Positions 1 to 8,727 of a stretch of 64,000 nucleotides of DNA are shown here, one piece after another. The translations under genes were made by a program, and so were the position numbers. The notes beneath the pieces were generated by a model. That model searched no databases. It worked only from the letters and a program-made list of their open reading frames with translations, and was not told where the DNA came from. Source of the stretch: Enterobacter sp. 638 (GTDB taxonomy: Bacteria > Pseudomonadota > Gammaproteobacteria > Enterobacterales > Enterobacteriaceae). How positions within the stretch are numbered: position 1 is the stretch's first letter; each line of letters opens with the position of its first letter. The stretch covers positions 2,232,001-2,296,000 of the forward strand of contig NC_009436.1 of the NCBI RefSeq assembly GCF_000016325.1, read 5' to 3'.

Positions 1-532
1 CAAAGCGAACGGCGACGGCTGGGGTCTTTCTTCAACTTATGAATTCGACGGCTTCGGCGTGGGCGCAACCTACGCAAAAGCTGACCGTACTGACGATCAG
101 GTACGTTACGCAGCGCAGAGCGTTCTGAATGCGTCTGGCGATAACGCTGAAGTATGGGCGGCTGGCCTGAAATACGATGCAAACAACATCTATCTGGCAA
201 CCACCTACTCCGAAACCCGCAACATGACGGTCTTCGGCGACAAGCATATTGCTAACAAAGCGCAGAACTTTGAAATGGTTGCTCAGTACCAGTTTGATTT
301 CGGCCTGCGTCCGTCTATCGCTTACCTGAAGTCAAAAGGTAAAGATATCGAGACTTACGGTGACCAGGATCTGGTTGAGTACATCGAACTGGGCGCGAGC
401 TACTACTTCAACAAAAACATGTCCACCTACGTTGATTACAAAATCAACCTGCTGGACGACAACAAATTCACCAACGATGCGAAAATCGCTACCGATAACA
501 TCGTTGCACTGGGCCTGACCTACCAGTTCTAA
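1..532 (+). CDS. ompD: OmpC/OmpF-family trimeric porin, 3' part only
   Basis: C-terminal 176 residues of a general outer-membrane porin; the frame is open from base 2 and the 5' part lies outside the window. Alternating beta-strand sequence with aromatic girdles is visible, including the family-typical [18 protein letters not shown] stretch before the last strands. The protein ends in TYQF, the terminal Phe being the Bam-recognised signature of enteric porins. The adjacent smvA, smvR and narU genes match the Salmonella ompD (nmpC) neighbourhood, so I infer OmpD/NmpC rather than OmpC or OmpF. Subtype assignment is inference; porin identity is secure. Confidence 0.9.
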   Translation, partial: KANGDGWGLSSTYEFDGFGVGATYAKADRTDDQVRYAAQSVLNASGDNAEVWAAGLKYDANNIYLATTYSETRNMTVFGDKHIANKAQNFEMVAQYQFDFGLRPSIAYLKSKGKDIETYGDQDLVEYIELGASYYFNKNMSTYVDYKINLLDDNKFTNDAKIATDNIVALGLTYQF

Positions 533-551
533 GAATTTGTGAGTTAAAAAG

Positions 552-576
552 GCCAGCCCTCGTGGCTGGCTTTTTT
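552..576 (+). terminator. Rho-independent terminator of the porin gene
   Basis: Seven-base-pair stem gccagcc / ggctggc with a five-base loop, followed directly by six T residues, 20 bases after the porin stop codon. Confidence 0.9.
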
Positions 577-611
577 GTTCGCGGTCATCTGGCGTGATAA
601 AGGAGTACGCC

Positions 612-1052
612 ATGCAACGCTATACCGGACGCTGTTTGTGTGGGATGAGCCATTTCAGCGTCAACATTGAAAATCTGGATGTGTATGCCTGCCACTGTAC
701 GACGTGCCAGAAATGGTCGGGGGGGATTGCCATGTATCTGGAAACCGCAGGCGCGCCAGCGGTAGAACAAGGTTCAATCGCTCCTTCGCACTTCTCGTCG
801 TCGGCACGCGGTGAACGCTGGTTTTGTCCCGGTTGCGGCTGCCCGCTCTGGTACGAACTGACGACAACGGAACGCTATTTTGTCCCGTGGACATTGCTGG
901 AGCTGAGTGAAGATGAACGCCGTCGACTGGTGTTAGCCGCCGAGATCTATACTGAAACGCAGCCCGCGTTCTGGCGACTGACCGGACAATACGCGCGTTT
1001 TAGCGGAACGGAAATCGAAGCGATGGATAAAAGCTGTTCACTGACGGCGTAA
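612..1052 (+). CDS. GFA-family (CENP-V fold) zinc protein
   Basis: 146-residue protein of the glutathione-dependent formaldehyde-activating enzyme (GFA) family. The zinc-binding cysteines are visible as RCLCG near residue 8, ACHCTTC near residue 25 and a later CPGCGCP. Most bacterial GFA proteins of this size have no proven substrate, so the family name should not be read as activity. I start at ATG 612, preceded by aaagga; an in-frame GTG at 594 has no ribosome-binding site. It is a stand-alone gene between the porin terminator and the convergent smvA. Confidence 0.85.
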   Translation: MQRYTGRCLCGMSHFSVNIENLDVYACHCTTCQKWSGGIAMYLETAGAPAVEQGSIAPSHFSSSARGERWFCPGCGCPLWYELTTTERYFVPWTLLELSEDERRRLVLAAEIYTETQPAFWRLTGQYARFSGTEIEAMDKSCSLTA

Positions 1053-1138
1053 ACTCACTGTTCAATTTGCAACAGGATGTACACGTCGATAAAGACAATG
1101 AGTGATACCCGGCATGCTTCGCGCCGCCGGGTGGATGA

Positions 1139-2623
1139 CTACTTTTTCACTTTCGCCAGGCTAAACCAAATCCCGATCGCAAGGATCAACAACATCCCGC
1201 CTGCGCTTCCTAATGCCACGCTGTGTGAGGTGATAAACGCGGCTTTTGCGGATTCAATGACCGAGTCTGCCAGCGTTGGCGTCAAATCCTGCGCCACTTT
1301 CACGGCTTCACCAATGGATGACGACGCTTTTTCCGCCAGCGTGTTGTTTAAGCCTTGCGGCAACACAATCGACGCCGAGAAGCTGCGGGTTAAAAGCAGA
1401 CCAAAAATGGCGATGCCTAACCCCGCGCCCAGCTCATAAGACATGGTTTCAATCGCACCCGCTGCTGCCGCTTTCTCTTTAGGCGCGGCAGCCATGATGG
1501 CAGAAGTCGATGCCAGTAGCGCACTGGCGGCGCTAAAGCCCAGCAGCACCATTAGGCTCCACGCTTGCCACTGCTGCGTGCTGAAGTCGAGCATCGATAA
1601 TCCAATGAAGCTCACCGCACTCAACCCCATGCCGCCCGCCGCCACGATCCGCAACCCCAGTCGTCCCACCAGCACGCCAGCAATCGGTCCACTGAATCCG
1701 CTGGCGACCATCACCGGCAGCATAAACTTGCCCGCTTCAAACGGCGTGAAACCGTGGACAAACTGCAACTCCTGCGCCATCAGTAGTTCAAAACCCACCA
1801 GCGCGATCATGGCCGTCATCGCCATCACAACGCCGCTTAAAATGATGCGATTGCAAAACAGACGCATGTCGATCATCGGCGTGCTGGCGCGCAACTGAAT
1901 ACGCACAAAAACAAACAGCATCACCGCGCCCGTCAGTAATGTCCCCGCAACCAGCCACGGCGAAAGCGCCCCTTTCAACGCGGTTTTGGCGCTGTAGACC
2001 AGCAGCAAAATCGCGACGATCAGCATCAGCGCATGGCTAATATTCAGCGGTTGCTCAGGACGGCCCTGCTGTTTCGGGACGAGGCGAGCCGCAAGGGCGA
2101 CAACCACAATCACAATCGGGACGTTGATCAAAAAGACCGAACCCCAGTAGAAATGCTCCAGCAGAATGCCGCCAACCAGCGGACCAAACGCCGCACCGCC
2201 CGACCCCACCGCTGCCCACACGCCGAGGGCAATATTACGGTGACGAGGTTCGGTAAACAGCGTGCGGATCCCCGCAAGCGTTGCCGGAATAATCATCGCG
2301 GCGCCAATCGCCAGCGACGCACGCGCAGCGATAAGCCAGCCTGCCGTTGGGGAAAACGCGGCGGCCAGCGATGACAACCCAAATAACACACTGCCGAGCA
2401 TGAGCAGTTTTTTAAAGCCGATGCGATCGCCCAGCGCGCCCATCGGCAACACCATACCGGCCATCACCAGCGAATAAATATCAATAATCCACAGCAATTC
2501 GTTGCCGCTGGCTCCGAGCGTCATGCTCAATGTCGGCGCGGCGACGTGCAGCACCGTTGCGTCAATCGCCACCGGGATATACACCAGCACGATAATCACT
2601 AACGCTAACCACTGACGAAACAT
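1139..2623 (-). CDS. smvA: SmvA MFS multidrug efflux pump (DHA2, 14 TM)
   Basis: 494-residue inner-membrane proton antiporter of the DHA2 (QacA/EmrB-like) family, exporting cationic compounds such as methyl viologen and biocides. Motifs seen: IDATVLHVAAP in TM1 (acidic residue in the first helix), the motif-A region GALGDRIGFKK after TM2, and about fourteen hydrophobic segments. I start at ATG 2623, preceded by aagga; the extended frame adds ten residues without support. It is divergent from smvR, which in Klebsiella and Salmonella represses it. The N-terminus and the paired regulator make SmvA a firm call. Confidence 0.93.
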   Translation of the reverse strand: MFRQWLALVIIVLVYIPVAIDATVLHVAAPTLSMTLGASGNELLWIIDIYSLVMAGMVLPMGALGDRIGFKKLLMLGSVLFGLSSLAAAFSPTAGWLIAARASLAIGAAMIIPATLAGIRTLFTEPRHRNIALGVWAAVGSGGAAFGPLVGGILLEHFYWGSVFLINVPIVIVVVALAARLVPKQQGRPEQPLNISHALMLIVAILLLVYSAKTALKGALSPWLVAGTLLTGAVMLFVFVRIQLRASTPMIDMRLFCNRIILSGVVMAMTAMIALVGFELLMAQELQFVHGFTPFEAGKFMLPVMVASGFSGPIAGVLVGRLGLRIVAAGGMGLSAVSFIGLSMLDFSTQQWQAWSLMVLLGFSAASALLASTSAIMAAAPKEKAAAAGAIETMSYELGAGLGIAIFGLLLTRSFSASIVLPQGLNNTLAEKASSSIGEAVKVAQDLTPTLADSVIESAKAAFITSHSVALGSAGGMLLILAIGIWFSLAKVKK

Positions 2624-2645
2624 AAAGATCCTTTTTTTACCTTTT

Positions 2646-2696
2646 CTGGACACACGTCCAGGATGCGATCCTACGGAAAGTTGAACGCGTGTCCAG
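2646..2696. promoter_or_regulatory. Candidate SmvR operator in the smvA-smvR intergenic region
   Basis: The 116-bp divergent promoter region holds the inverted repeat ctggac-N4-gtccag (2646-2661), an adjacent small palindrome ggatgcgatcc (2661-2671), and a further copy of the gtgtccag half-site at 2689-2696. Repeated ctggac/gtccag halves between a TetR gene and its pump are the expected form of a shared operator. The assignment to SmvR is inference. Confidence 0.55.
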
Positions 2697-2739
2697 CTTT
2701 TTGTTACACTCGTTTCGTTACCATTGAGAGTGATGAGAA

Positions 2740-3315
2740 ATGACCTATCTAAGCAAGGACGAACGCAGAGAAGCTATCCTTCACGCCGCCATGCGGGTGG
2801 CGCTGAATGAAGGGTTTAGCGGGATGACTGTCAGGCGGATTGCCGCTGAGGCACATGTCTCCGCCGGGCAGGTTCACCATCATTTCGCCAGCATCGGCGA
2901 GTTAAAATCACAGTCATTTATCCACCTGATTCGTGCCCTGCTGGATGCCGACGTAGTGCCTGAGGGTGCCAGCTGGCGCGACCGACTCCACGGCATGCTT
3001 GGTAGCGATGAAGGCAGGCTTGAACCCTACATTCGCCTCTGGCGCGAAGCGCAGTTCCTGGCCACTCGCGATCCGGAACTAAAAGGCGCTTATGTATTAA
3101 CAATGGAAATGTGGCACCAGGAAACGGTCGCAATTATTCGGGCAGGTGCTGCTGACAATGCTTTTATTTTAAAGGACCGCCCTGAAAATATTGCCTGGCG
3201 TTTGATCGGTCTGGTTTGCGGCCTGGATGGTATTTATGTTCTGGGTATGCCGGAAATCGATGATGCCGCATTTAATCAGCATCTGGATAAAGCAATAACA
3301 CTTGAGTTGGTTTAA
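2740..3315 (+). CDS. smvR: SmvR, TetR-family repressor of smvA
   Basis: 191-residue TetR/AcrR regulator. The N-terminal helix-turn-helix covers roughly residues 10-55, with GFSGMTVRRIAAEAHVS followed by AGQVHHHF as turn and recognition helix. The C-terminal two thirds are the helical ligand-binding domain, rich in Trp and Met, fitting hydrophobic cation sensing. It is divergent from smvA across a 116-bp region with inverted repeats. The family assignment is certain; the SmvR name rests on the neighbour. Confidence 0.9.
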   Translation: MTYLSKDERREAILHAAMRVALNEGFSGMTVRRIAAEAHVSAGQVHHHFASIGELKSQSFIHLIRALLDADVVPEGASWRDRLHGMLGSDEGRLEPYIRLWREAQFLATRDPELKGAYVLTMEMWHQETVAIIRAGAADNAFILKDRPENIAWRLIGLVCGLDGIYVLGMPEIDDAAFNQHLDKAITLELV

Positions 3316-3365
3316 TACTTCTTATGGAGTATTAAGATTGTTCAGTTTTACAATTAGTAACACTT

Positions 3366-3411
3366 AAAGCGAATTCCCATGTCCCTTCTAATCACAGGGG
3401 TTCGCTTTTTT
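3366..3411 (+). terminator. Rho-independent terminator after smvR
   Basis: An outer 8-bp stem aaagcgaa / ttcgcttt and an inner ccc / ggg pair separated by a small bulge, ending in a T-run; 50 bases past the smvR stop. Confidence 0.85.
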
Positions 3412-3498
3412 ATCTATCCTTCAGACGTATCCCAAAACATCCCAAAATTTCACAAAGTCACACTTTAAAGCAACTGTCTGTTTTCACTTTCCTTTTCT

Positions 3499-3505
3499 CT
3501 ACGAT
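3499..3505 (+). promoter_or_regulatory. Possible sigma-S type -10 element for narU
   Basis: ctacgat lies 21 bases before the narU start codon and resembles the sigma-S extended -10 (CTAYRCT) with one mismatch. In E. coli narU and narZYWV are RpoS-controlled, which makes this plausible. No clear -35 is visible, as is usual for such promoters. The call is tentative. Confidence 0.3.
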
Positions 3506-3526
3506 CTGGGTCAGTACGAGGGCGAT

Positions 3527-4918
3527 ATGTCACAAAAAAGTGAGAAGAACAATCATTACCTCTTAAGTAACTGGAAACCTGAAAACACGGAATTTTGGGA
3601 GAACAAAGGCAAATATATCGCACGACGAAATCTGTGGATTTCCGTCGCCTGTCTGTTACTGGCTTTCTGCGTATGGATGTTATTTAGCGCCGTTGCGGTA
3701 AATCTCAATAAAGTCGGTTTTAATTTCACAACCGATCAGCTTTTTATGTTAACCGCCCTTCCTTCCCTTTCCGGTGCCATATTACGCGTACCTTATTCTT
3801 TTATGGTGCCGATATTTGGTGGCCGTTACTGGACACTATTTAGCACGGTTATTTTGATTATTCCCTGCGTCTGGCTGGGGATCGCCGTTCAGGATAGCGC
3901 CACGCCGTATTGGGTGTTTATCACCATTGCGCTGCTGTGTGGATTTGCCGGTGCTAACTTCGCCTCCAGTATGGGTAACATCAGCTTTTTCTTCCCCAAA
4001 TCGAAACAAGGTAGCGCCCTGGGGATTAACGGCGGGCTGGGTAATCTGGGCGTCAGCGTGATGCAAATGGTCGCGCCGGTGGTGATTTTCTTACCGATGT
4101 TTTCCTTCCTGGGCGTTCACGGTGTGCTTCAGGATGATGGTTCCACGCTCGCGCTGGCCAACGCCGCGTGGATATGGGCACCGCTGCTGTTCCTCGCAAC
4201 GCTCGCCGCATTTTTTGGTATGAACGATATCGCCAGTTCAAAAGCGTCCATTGCCAGCCAGTTGCCGGTACTGAAACAGCCACATTTATGGCTGCTCAGT
4301 CTGCTCTATCTGGCGACATTCGGCTCGTTTATCGGTTTTTCAGCCGGGTTTGCGATGCTGTCAAAAACGCAGTTCCCGGACGTGAATATTCTGCACCTCG
4401 CCTTCTTCGGCCCGTTAATAGGTGCGCTGGCGCGTTCGGCGGGCGGCGTGGTGTCGGACAAACTCGGCGGCGTGCGCGTCACACTGGTGAATTTTGTTTT
4501 CATGGCCTTGTTCAGCGCCCTGCTGTTCCTGACGCTTCCAGGAACGGGTTCCGGAAACTTTACCGCTTTTTATCTGGTCTTTATGGGCCTGTTTCTGACA
4601 GCCGGGTTAGGCAGCGGGTCCACCTTCCAGATGATTGCCGTCATCTTCCGACAAATCACAGTCTACAAGGTAAAACTGCGCGGCGGTTCGGAAGAACAAG
4701 CCCAGCAGGAAGCGGTTACCGATACCGCGGCGGCCCTCGGTTTTATCTCTGCCATCGGCGCAGTCGGGGGCTTCTTCATTCCCAAAGCATTCGGCACATC
4801 CCTCGCCATGACCGGCTCGCCGGTGGGCGCGATGAAAGTCTTCCTTGTGTTCTATATCGTCTGCGTGCTGGTGACCTGGCTGGTCTACGGTCGTCGGCAA
4901 AAGCACGTCAAATCATAA
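3527..4918 (+). CDS. narU: NarU nitrate/nitrite transporter (MFS, NNP family)
   Basis: 463-residue, 12-TM inner-membrane protein moving nitrate in and nitrite out for the cytoplasm-facing nitrate reductase. The nitrate-signature segments are seen as INGGLGNLGVSVMQM in TM5 and AGLGSGSTFQM in TM11. The conserved nitrate-binding arginines fall in LRVPYSF (TM2) and ARSAGGVV (TM8). NarK and NarU are close paralogues; location directly upstream of narZYWV decides for NarU. A gggcgat stretch precedes the ATG. The 68-bp gap to narZ has no terminator, so read-through is likely. Confidence 0.95.
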   Translation: MSQKSEKNNHYLLSNWKPENTEFWENKGKYIARRNLWISVACLLLAFCVWMLFSAVAVNLNKVGFNFTTDQLFMLTALPSLSGAILRVPYSFMVPIFGGRYWTLFSTVILIIPCVWLGIAVQDSATPYWVFITIALLCGFAGANFASSMGNISFFFPKSKQGSALGINGGLGNLGVSVMQMVAPVVIFLPMFSFLGVHGVLQDDGSTLALANAAWIWAPLLFLATLAAFFGMNDIASSKASIASQLPVLKQPHLWLLSLLYLATFGSFIGFSAGFAMLSKTQFPDVNILHLAFFGPLIGALARSAGGVVSDKLGGVRVTLVNFVFMALFSALLFLTLPGTGSGNFTAFYLVFMGLFLTAGLGSGSTFQMIAVIFRQITVYKVKLRGGSEEQAQQEAVTDTAAALGFISAIGAVGGFFIPKAFGTSLAMTGSPVGAMKVFLVFYIVCVLVTWLVYGRRQKHVKS

Positions 4919-4986
4919 CAATCCAGTTCGACACTTTGTGAGCAGTGTAACCACGGGGCAGGGGTCGCTCCGTCAGGAGAAACGTC

Positions 4987-7900
4987 ATGAGTAAACTGTT
5001 GGATCGCTTTCGCTACTTCAAACAAAAAGGCGAGACTTTCGCCGACGGACACGGGCAGGTGTATCACACCAACCGCGACTGGGAAGACAGTTATCGCCAG
5101 CGCTGGCAGTTTGACAAAATTGTGCGTTCGACTCACGGCGTCAACTGCACTGGCTCCTGTAGCTGGAAAATCTACGTCAAAAATGGTCTGGTGACCTGGG
5201 AAGTCCAGCAGACCGATTATCCCCGTACTCGCCCTGACCTACCCAATCACGAACCGCGCGGATGCCCGCGAGGCGCGAGTTACTCCTGGTATCTCTACAG
5301 CGCCAACCGGCTGAAATATCCCCTGGTCCGCCGCAAGCTGATCGAACTCTGGCGTGAGGCGCTGGGCCATCACAGCGATCCGGTCCTGGCGTGGAACGCT
5401 ATTATGAGCGACCCGCAAAAAACCCAAAGCTATAAACAGGCGCGCGGGCACGGCGGCTTTATCCGCTCTAACTGGAAAGAGCTGAATCAACTGATCGCCG
5501 CTGCTAATGTCTGGACCATCAAACACTATGGCCCGGATCGGGTCGCTGGTTTCTCACCCATTCCGGCGATGTCGATGGTCTCTTACGCGGCAGGCACGCG
5601 CTATCTCTCCCTGCTCGGCGGAACGTGCCTGAGCTTTTACGACTGGTATTGCGATCTCCCCCCTGCGTCACCGATGACCTGGGGTGAGCAAACCGATGTC
5701 CCAGAGTCCGCCGACTGGTATAACTCCAGCTACATCATTGCCTGGGGTTCTAACGTTCCGCAGACGCGTACGCCGGATGCCCACTTCTTTACCGAAGTGC
5801 GTTACAAAGGCACCAAAACTATCGCAATAACTCCCGATTTTTCGGAAGTCGCGAAACTCAGCGACCAGTGGCTTGCCCCCAAACAAGGCACCGACAGCGC
5901 GCTGGCCATGGCGATGGGCCATGTGATCCTCAAAGAGTTCCACCTCAATAATCCGAGCGAATATTTCCTCAATTACTGCCGCCGTTACACCGACATGCCA
6001 ATGCTGGTGATGCTTGATGAACGCGAAGACGGCAGCCTGGTGCCGGGCCGAATGCTGCGCGCATCGGATCTGGCCGAGGGGCTGGGCGAGCAAAATAACC
6101 CTGAATGGAAAACCGTTGCGTTTGATATCGCCGGTGGGCTGGTCGCGCCGAACGGTTCGATTGGTTTCCGCTGGGGCGAAAAAGGGAAATGGAACCTCGA
6201 ACCGGTGGCGGCGGGTCATGAAATCGAGCTAACGCTGTCCCTGCTGATCACGCACGATAGCGTCGCTAACGTGGCGTTCCCCTATTTCGGCGGCAACGAA
6301 AATCCGCATTTCCGTAGCGTGAAGCAAGAGCCGGTGCTGATCCGCAAAGTGCCGTCCAAAACCCTGACGCTTGCGGACGGACGCCAGCAACAGGTCGCCA
6401 GCGTGTACGATTTGGTCCTGGCGAATTACGGCCTCGACCGCGGTCTTGATGATGAAAACGCGGTTAAGGATTACAGCGAGGTGAAAGCCTATTCCCCCGC
6501 CTGGGGCGAGCAAATTACGGGGGTTCCGCGTCGGCATATTGAACAAATTGCCCGCGAGTTTGCTGACACCGCGAATAAAACCCACGGCCGTTCGATGATC
6601 ATTTTGGGTGCCGGTGTGAACCACTGGTATCACATGGACATGAACTACCGCGGAATGATCAACATGCTGGTTTTCTGCGGCTGCGTCGGCAAAAGCGGGG
6701 GCGGCTGGTCGCACTACGTCGGCCAGGAAAAATTGCGTCCGCAAACCGGCTGGCTGCCGCTGGCGTTTGCCCTGGACTGGCACCGTCCGCCACGCCAGAT
6801 GAACAGCACATCCTTTTTCTACAATCACGCCAGCCAGTGGCGCTACGAAAAACTCACCGCGCAAGAGCTGCTTTCTCCCCTCGCCGATGCGTCGAAATTT
6901 ACCGGGCATCTGATCGATTTCAACGTGCGGGCTGAACGAATGGGCTGGCTGCCCTCCGCCCCACAGCTTGATGTTAATCCGCTGCATATCAAAGCACGTG
7001 CCGACGCAGCGGGTATGTCGCCACAGGATTACACCGTTCAGGCGCTCAAATCTGGCGATGTCCGCTTTGCCTGCGAACAGCCGGATAACGGTAAAAACCA
7101 TCCGCGTAATCTGTTTGTCTGGCGCTCGAATTTGCTGGGATCATCCGGGAAAGGCCACGAGTACATGCTCAAGTATCTCCTTGGTACCGAGAGCGGCATT
7201 CAGGGCGACGATCTCGGTTCAACGGATGACGTCAAACCTGAAGAGGTGGAGTGGCAAACCGCCGCCATTGAAGGCAAGTTAGATCTGCTGGTGACGCTTG
7301 ATTTCCGCATGTCCAGCACCTGTCTGTTCTCCGACATCGTCTTACCAACCGCCACCTGGTACGAAAAAGACGACATGAATACCTCGGATATGCATCCGTT
7401 TATTCACCCGCTTTCAGCGGCGGTTGACCCCGCCTGGGAGTCACGCAGCGACTGGGAAATTTATAAAGGGCTGGCGAAAGTGTTCTCTGAAGTGTGCGTT
7501 GGCCATCTGGGAACCGAAACGGACGTGGTGCTACAACCCTTGCAGCACGACTCCCCGGCGGAATTATCCCAGCCGTTTGATATCCAGGACTGGCGCAAGG
7601 GCGAATGCGATCTGATCCCCGGCAAAACCGCACCCAATATCGCCGTGATTGAGCGTCATTATCCACAAACGTATGAACGGTTTACCGCGCTCGGCCCGCT
7701 GATGGACAAACTCGGTAACGGCGGGAAAGGCATTTCGTGGAACACGCAAACCGAGATCGATTTCCTCGGCAAGCTGAACTACGTCAAGCTGGACGGCCCG
7801 GCGAAAGGACGTCCGCGAATCGATACCGCGATAGATGCGTCTGAAGTGATTCTCGCCCTCGCCCCGGAAACCAACGGCCATGTGGCGGTAAAAGCCTGGG

Positions 7901-8727
7901 AAGCGCTCAGTGAATTCACCGGGCGCGAACACGCGCATCTGGCGCTGAATAAAGAAGACGAAAAAATTCGCTTCCGCGATATTCAGGCGCAGCCGCGCAA
8001 AATCATCTCCAGCCCGACGTGGTCAGGCATCGAAAGTGAACACGTTTCCTATAACGCCGGATACACCAACGTTCATGAACTCATTCCATGGCGCACGCTT
8101 TCCGGGCGTCAACAGCTGTATCAGGATCATCAATGGATGCGTGCCTTCGGTGAAAGCCTGGTGGCCTATCGTCCGCCGATTGATACCCGCAGCGTGACGC
8201 ACATGCGCGAGATCCCACCGAACGGTTTCCCGGAAAAAGCGCTGAATTTCCTGACGCCGCACCAGAAATGGGGCATTCACTCCACCTACAGCGAAAACCT
8301 GCTAATGCAAACCCTGTCGCGCGGCGGGCCGATTGTGTGGATCAGCGAAACGGACGCCCGTGAGTTAGGCATTGAGGACAACGACTGGATCGAAGCCTTT
8401 AACGCCAACGGCGCCCTCACCGCCCGCGCCGTCGTCAGCCAGAGAGTACCGCCGGGCATGACCATGATGTACCACGCCCAGGAGCGCATTCTGAACATTC
8501 CGGGATCCGAAGTGACCGGGCGACGTGGCGGCATTCATAACTCGGTCACCCGCGTGTGCCCGAAACCGACGCACATGATCGGCGGTTACGCCCAGTTGGC
8601 CTACAGCTTCAACTATTACGGCACCGTCGGCTCTAACCGCGACGAGTTCATCATGATCCGCAAAATGAAAAATATTAACTGGCTGGATGGCGAAGGTCGG
8701 GATCAGGTACAGGAGGCGAAAAAATGA
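4987..8727 (+). CDS. narZ: NarZ, nitrate reductase Z alpha subunit (molybdenum)
   Basis: 1246-residue catalytic subunit reducing nitrate to nitrite at a bis-molybdopterin guanine dinucleotide Mo centre on the cytoplasmic side of the membrane. The FS0 cluster ligands are visible: His50, Cys54 and Cys58 in HGVNCTGSCSW, and Cys93 in PRGCPRG. Length is equal to E. coli NarZ (1246) and one residue shorter than NarG. There is no Tat signal, as expected for the cytoplasm-facing type. Strong SD (aggag) before ATG 4987. It overlaps narY by four bases (ATGA). The narU-ZYWV order without narXL identifies the second, weakly expressed isoenzyme rather than narGHJI. Confidence 0.97.
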   Translation: MSKLLDRFRYFKQKGETFADGHGQVYHTNRDWEDSYRQRWQFDKIVRSTHGVNCTGSCSWKIYVKNGLVTWEVQQTDYPRTRPDLPNHEPRGCPRGASYSWYLYSANRLKYPLVRRKLIELWREALGHHSDPVLAWNAIMSDPQKTQSYKQARGHGGFIRSNWKELNQLIAAANVWTIKHYGPDRVAGFSPIPAMSMVSYAAGTRYLSLLGGTCLSFYDWYCDLPPASPMTWGEQTDVPESADWYNSSYIIAWGSNVPQTRTPDAHFFTEVRYKGTKTIAITPDFSEVAKLSDQWLAPKQGTDSALAMAMGHVILKEFHLNNPSEYFLNYCRRYTDMPMLVMLDEREDGSLVPGRMLRASDLAEGLGEQNNPEWKTVAFDIAGGLVAPNGSIGFRWGEKGKWNLEPVAAGHEIELTLSLLITHDSVANVAFPYFGGNENPHFRSVKQEPVLIRKVPSKTLTLADGRQQQVASVYDLVLANYGLDRGLDDENAVKDYSEVKAYSPAWGEQITGVPRRHIEQIAREFADTANKTHGRSMIILGAGVNHWYHMDMNYRGMINMLVFCGCVGKSGGGWSHYVGQEKLRPQTGWLPLAFALDWHRPPRQMNSTSFFYNHASQWRYEKLTAQELLSPLADASKFTGHLIDFNVRAERMGWLPSAPQLDVNPLHIKARADAAGMSPQDYTVQALKSGDVRFACEQPDNGKNHPRNLFVWRSNLLGSSGKGHEYMLKYLLGTESGIQGDDLGSTDDVKPEEVEWQTAAIEGKLDLLVTLDFRMSSTCLFSDIVLPTATWYEKDDMNTSDMHPFIHPLSAAVDPAWESRSDWEIYKGLAKVFSEVCVGHLGTETDVVLQPLQHDSPAELSQPFDIQDWRKGECDLIPGKTAPNIAVIERHYPQTYERFTALGPLMDKLGNGGKGISWNTQTEIDFLGKLNYVKLDGPAKGRPRIDTAIDASEVILALAPETNGHVAVKAWEALSEFTGREHAHLALNKEDEKIRFRDIQAQPRKIISSPTWSGIESEHVSYNAGYTNVHELIPWRTLSGRQQLYQDHQWMRAFGESLVAYRPPIDTRSVTHMREIPPNGFPEKALNFLTPHQKWGIHSTYSENLLMQTLSRGGPIVWISETDARELGIEDNDWIEAFNANGALTARAVVSQRVPPGMTMMYHAQERILNIPGSEVTGRRGGIHNSVTRVCPKPTHMIGGYAQLAYSFNYYGTVGSNRDEFIMIRKMKNINWLDGEGRDQVQEAKK

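Noticed and set aside
1107..1132. acccggc / gccgggt hairpin between the GFA gene and smvA
   Set aside because: Twelve-base loop and no T-tract on either strand; too weak to call a terminator.
4168..4941. 257-codon frame overlapping narU on the same strand
   Set aside because: Arg/Gly-rich low-complexity translation in another frame of a complete 12-TM transporter; no SD.
6229..7101. 290-codon open frame antisense to narZ
   Set aside because: Mirror frame of a strongly coding GC-rich gene; its translation shows no family resemblance and the narZ frame is complete.
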